64,000 nt of DNA, from positions 1,922,001-1,986,000 of the forward strand of contig JACTVC010000003.1 in NCBI GenBank assembly GCA_018417955.1, read 5' to 3'. The notes below the pieces were generated by a model, which saw only the letters and a program-made list of their open reading frames with translations, had not been told where the DNA came from and searched no databases. Position 1 is the stretch's first letter. The number at the start of each line of letters is the position of its first letter. Source of the DNA: Laccaria trichodermophora. Taxonomy: Eukaryota; Basidiomycota; Agaricomycetes; Agaricales; Hydnangiaceae. Position numbers and translations under genes: made by a program. Positions 62,127 to 64,000 of this stretch are shown here, one piece after another.

Positions 62127-64000
62127 TCATGATCGCTGTCGAACAGCTGACGAGTAACCGTTCGGAGGTGTGCTGCTGTACGAATGTTGACTCTGATTCA
62201 CGCTGTCTGAAGCGGTTGGCCGTGGTAGTGGAGGTCCAACGAATGACGATGGGCGCGAGGAAGGCCCGTTAGGATTTACTGGTCGAGGTGGGGGAGGCCC
62301 TGACCAATCCATCTGCGACCTTTGTTGCAGATTCTGCATCACGCCCTGCGGCAGAGATGGCGAGCTAAATGGCGGGAGGAATTCGGTGCTTTGCGACATA
62401 CCAGGAGAAGGTCGCAGTGTCCGTTCAGATCCAGAAGGCCCAGCCAACGGCGGTCGCTCCATCACCGAAGAACTTGGAGGAGGATATCGTGGTGCTGTTC
62501 CATTGCTATTGCTTGAGCTATTGAAGGCACCTGGTGTCGATCGGCCGTTTGAGCCCTTGATCCGCATATATGTATCACATTTTTTCATAAACTCTTTGCT
62601 GGGAAGTTCCAATGAGCTTGCAAAATACTCTTGATCATGGAGAATGGGAAGGAATTCTTCGGGTACTGTGAAAAATTCATCTTGGTTCTCGAGAAGAGAA
62701 GTCATCACTCGAAGCGCGCCAAATGTCTCATCCCGCATGGCGTCTCGACCTCGTGCGTAGAGAATGCTAGGACATATCACAGTCGCCAGGTTTCCAAGAT
62801 CCATCTTGCTCCCCGTCTCTGCATCCAAATGGGCAAAAGAGGCAACCCATTTGAGAAAAACGAATAAAACCTCCATAGTGTCTCGATGGCTTTTGGGCAT
62901 GATAAGTGAAATAAGATGGAGATATCGTTTTCGATCTTCGTCTTGTGGAAGAGCTGGAAAGCACCGTGAGTGTCAAAGATTCTAAAACAAAACTCAGTCT
63001 TGACCCACATTGTGATGCGATGAACAGCCGATGTAGTTTGAAGGTCATTAAGGGATCAGGAAGATCACGGAGGAACTTCTTCAGCAATGCTGCCAACTGC
63101 ACAGGATTATCCTGCGATAGGTCTACAGACGCAGGATCCCGATCAATGGCATCGGTCAAGTCTCTTAATCGCCGAATATTGCCGTTCTTCCTAAAGATGC
63201 CTTCGATAGACATATCTGCAGCGTTGCTTAGAGATTTCGGTTGGGGAACAGAACTTGAGCCACTTACCCATCTGCCGCATGGCCGAGATGACATCATCGA
63301 TGAAACTTGGAACCCGCAATGTCGCTCGGGTTGCTCCAAGCAGCGAATCGGCACCTTCTCTCTCCACTAGAAGCTCCAGAGGGACGCCAAACACACCTTG
63401 ATCAACAACAATGATTGAGCGCCGTTTGACACTCTCTTGATCTAGGACTAGAGAGACGCACCTTTTTTCTTTACGCTCTTCTTATCACCCTTGAACAGCT
63501 TGTTCCAGAACCCACTCTTCTTCACCTCAACCATCTCTAAAAGCTCTTCCAGGTCAAATTGGTCTTTAAGCGGGGATCGAGTCAATGCCAGCACAGCGGA
63601 ATGCTTGACGATGGCTAACTCCAGAGCAGACAGCTCCGCGATGTACGGGATCGAATTCTCTCTGGGCAGCGACCGCTGTTGTTCTCGAGCTTGAGCAACT
63701 TCCATCAGCTGCGGAATATCTGCAAGTGTAATTCCGTCATCTAATCTGTTTCCTCGTTGTTGGTGTTGCTCTTCTCCAGCTGGTGAGTTTGGCGCACTCT
63801 CATCCACAATTCTGACCTCGGTATGACCACGAGACAAGGACGGCCTGACTGCCTGATCCGAAGGCTCAGGAGGCCCATTTGAGTAGTAAGACCTAGGTGG
63901 TTGGGTGGGCGGCGACTGCCTCGAAGACTGATTCCCTTGTCCCTGATACGACATCTGACCTTGTTGGGCATGTTGGCTTTGAGGAATAGAAGAACTTGAC
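62127..64000 (-). CDS. RhoGAP protein, 5' end outside the window
   Basis: GTPase-activating protein for Rho-family GTPases. Visible exons on the minus strand are >64000-63462, 63396-63268, 63215-63009 and 62953-62127. The reading frame is open to the window edge with a Gln/Ser-rich stretch, so the start may lie beyond it; a Met at 63954 is possible. The RhoGAP domain starts GVFGVPLELLVEREG and holds the arginine-finger motif EGIFRKNGNIRRL, then VQLAALLKKFLRDLPDPL and MDLGNLATVICPSILY. The C-terminal 170 residues are Pro/Ser-rich with SGPPPPRPVNP and GPPLPRPT, possible SH3 ligands. No other named domain (LIM, PH, F-BAR) is visible in the part seen. Confidence 0.88.

Overview
ORGANISM. This is nuclear DNA of a basidiomycete fungus, most likely a mushroom-forming agaricomycete. 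The genes are close together on both strands and are cut by many introns of about 45-65 nt with GT-AG ends and CTRAC-type branch points. The gene set is fungal (Axl2, Slt2-type MAPK, Gin4/Hsl1-type kinase, Zn2Cys6 factor, Kap123, LIG4). Two families, a Crinkler-type NTPase/nuclease and a chromodomain protein, look typical of Agaricomycetes. Species is not claimed. Exon models were built by hand from splice sites, frame and family conservation; all complete models close without a remainder base.

LAYOUT. 1-8 kb: C-terminal end of importin Kap123, Axl2-like cadherin-fold membrane protein, Crinkler-type NTPase plus nuclease, dynein light chain. 8.4 kb: intron-bearing tRNA-Asp. 8.5-22 kb: auxilin/Swa2, Gin4/Hsl1-like kinase, a 29-exon DNA ligase IV, forkhead factor. 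22.7-27.2 kb: a small unknown spliced gene diverging from SF3B1. 27.2-33.2 kb: the odd region, a dead 5' copy of the adrenodoxin reductase gene ARH1, a decayed stretch, an AT-rich chromodomain gene, then the intact ARH1. 33.3-38.3 kb: OMA1 protease and AP-1 gamma-adaptin. 38.4-47.3 kb: unknown two-span membrane protein, nine-CCCH/RRM/RING-IBR protein, carboxypeptidase S, V-ATPase subunit G. 47.6-53 kb: Zn2Cys6 factor, ribosomal P2 and divergent uS19/RPS15. 53-64 kb: symplekin/Pta1, Slt2-type MAPK, NBP35, and a RhoGAP protein running off the end.

HOW IT FITS TOGETHER. Most genes are single-copy housekeeping genes, and neighbours show no operon-like logic. Loose themes are polarity and wall integrity (Axl2, Gin4/Hsl1 kinase, Slt2 MAPK, RhoGAP), vesicle traffic (Swa2, AP-1 gamma), RNA processing (SF3B1, symplekin) and mitochondria/Fe-S biology (ARH1, OMA1, NBP35). 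Several pairs share short divergent promoters (kinase/LIG4, small gene/SF3B1, chromodomain/ARH1, AP-1 gamma/membrane protein, CPS1/VMA10, RPP2/RPS15).

MOST UNUSUAL. (1) The chromodomain gene sits between a broken and an intact copy of the ARH1 5' end. (2) Very small exons carry essential residues: 5 nt in the MAPK, 15 nt holding most of the OMA1 metal motif, 16 nt holding two zinc cysteines, and several in RPS15. (3) Four GC-AG introns are supported by frame or family conservation. (4) An RBR-like protein lacks RING2.
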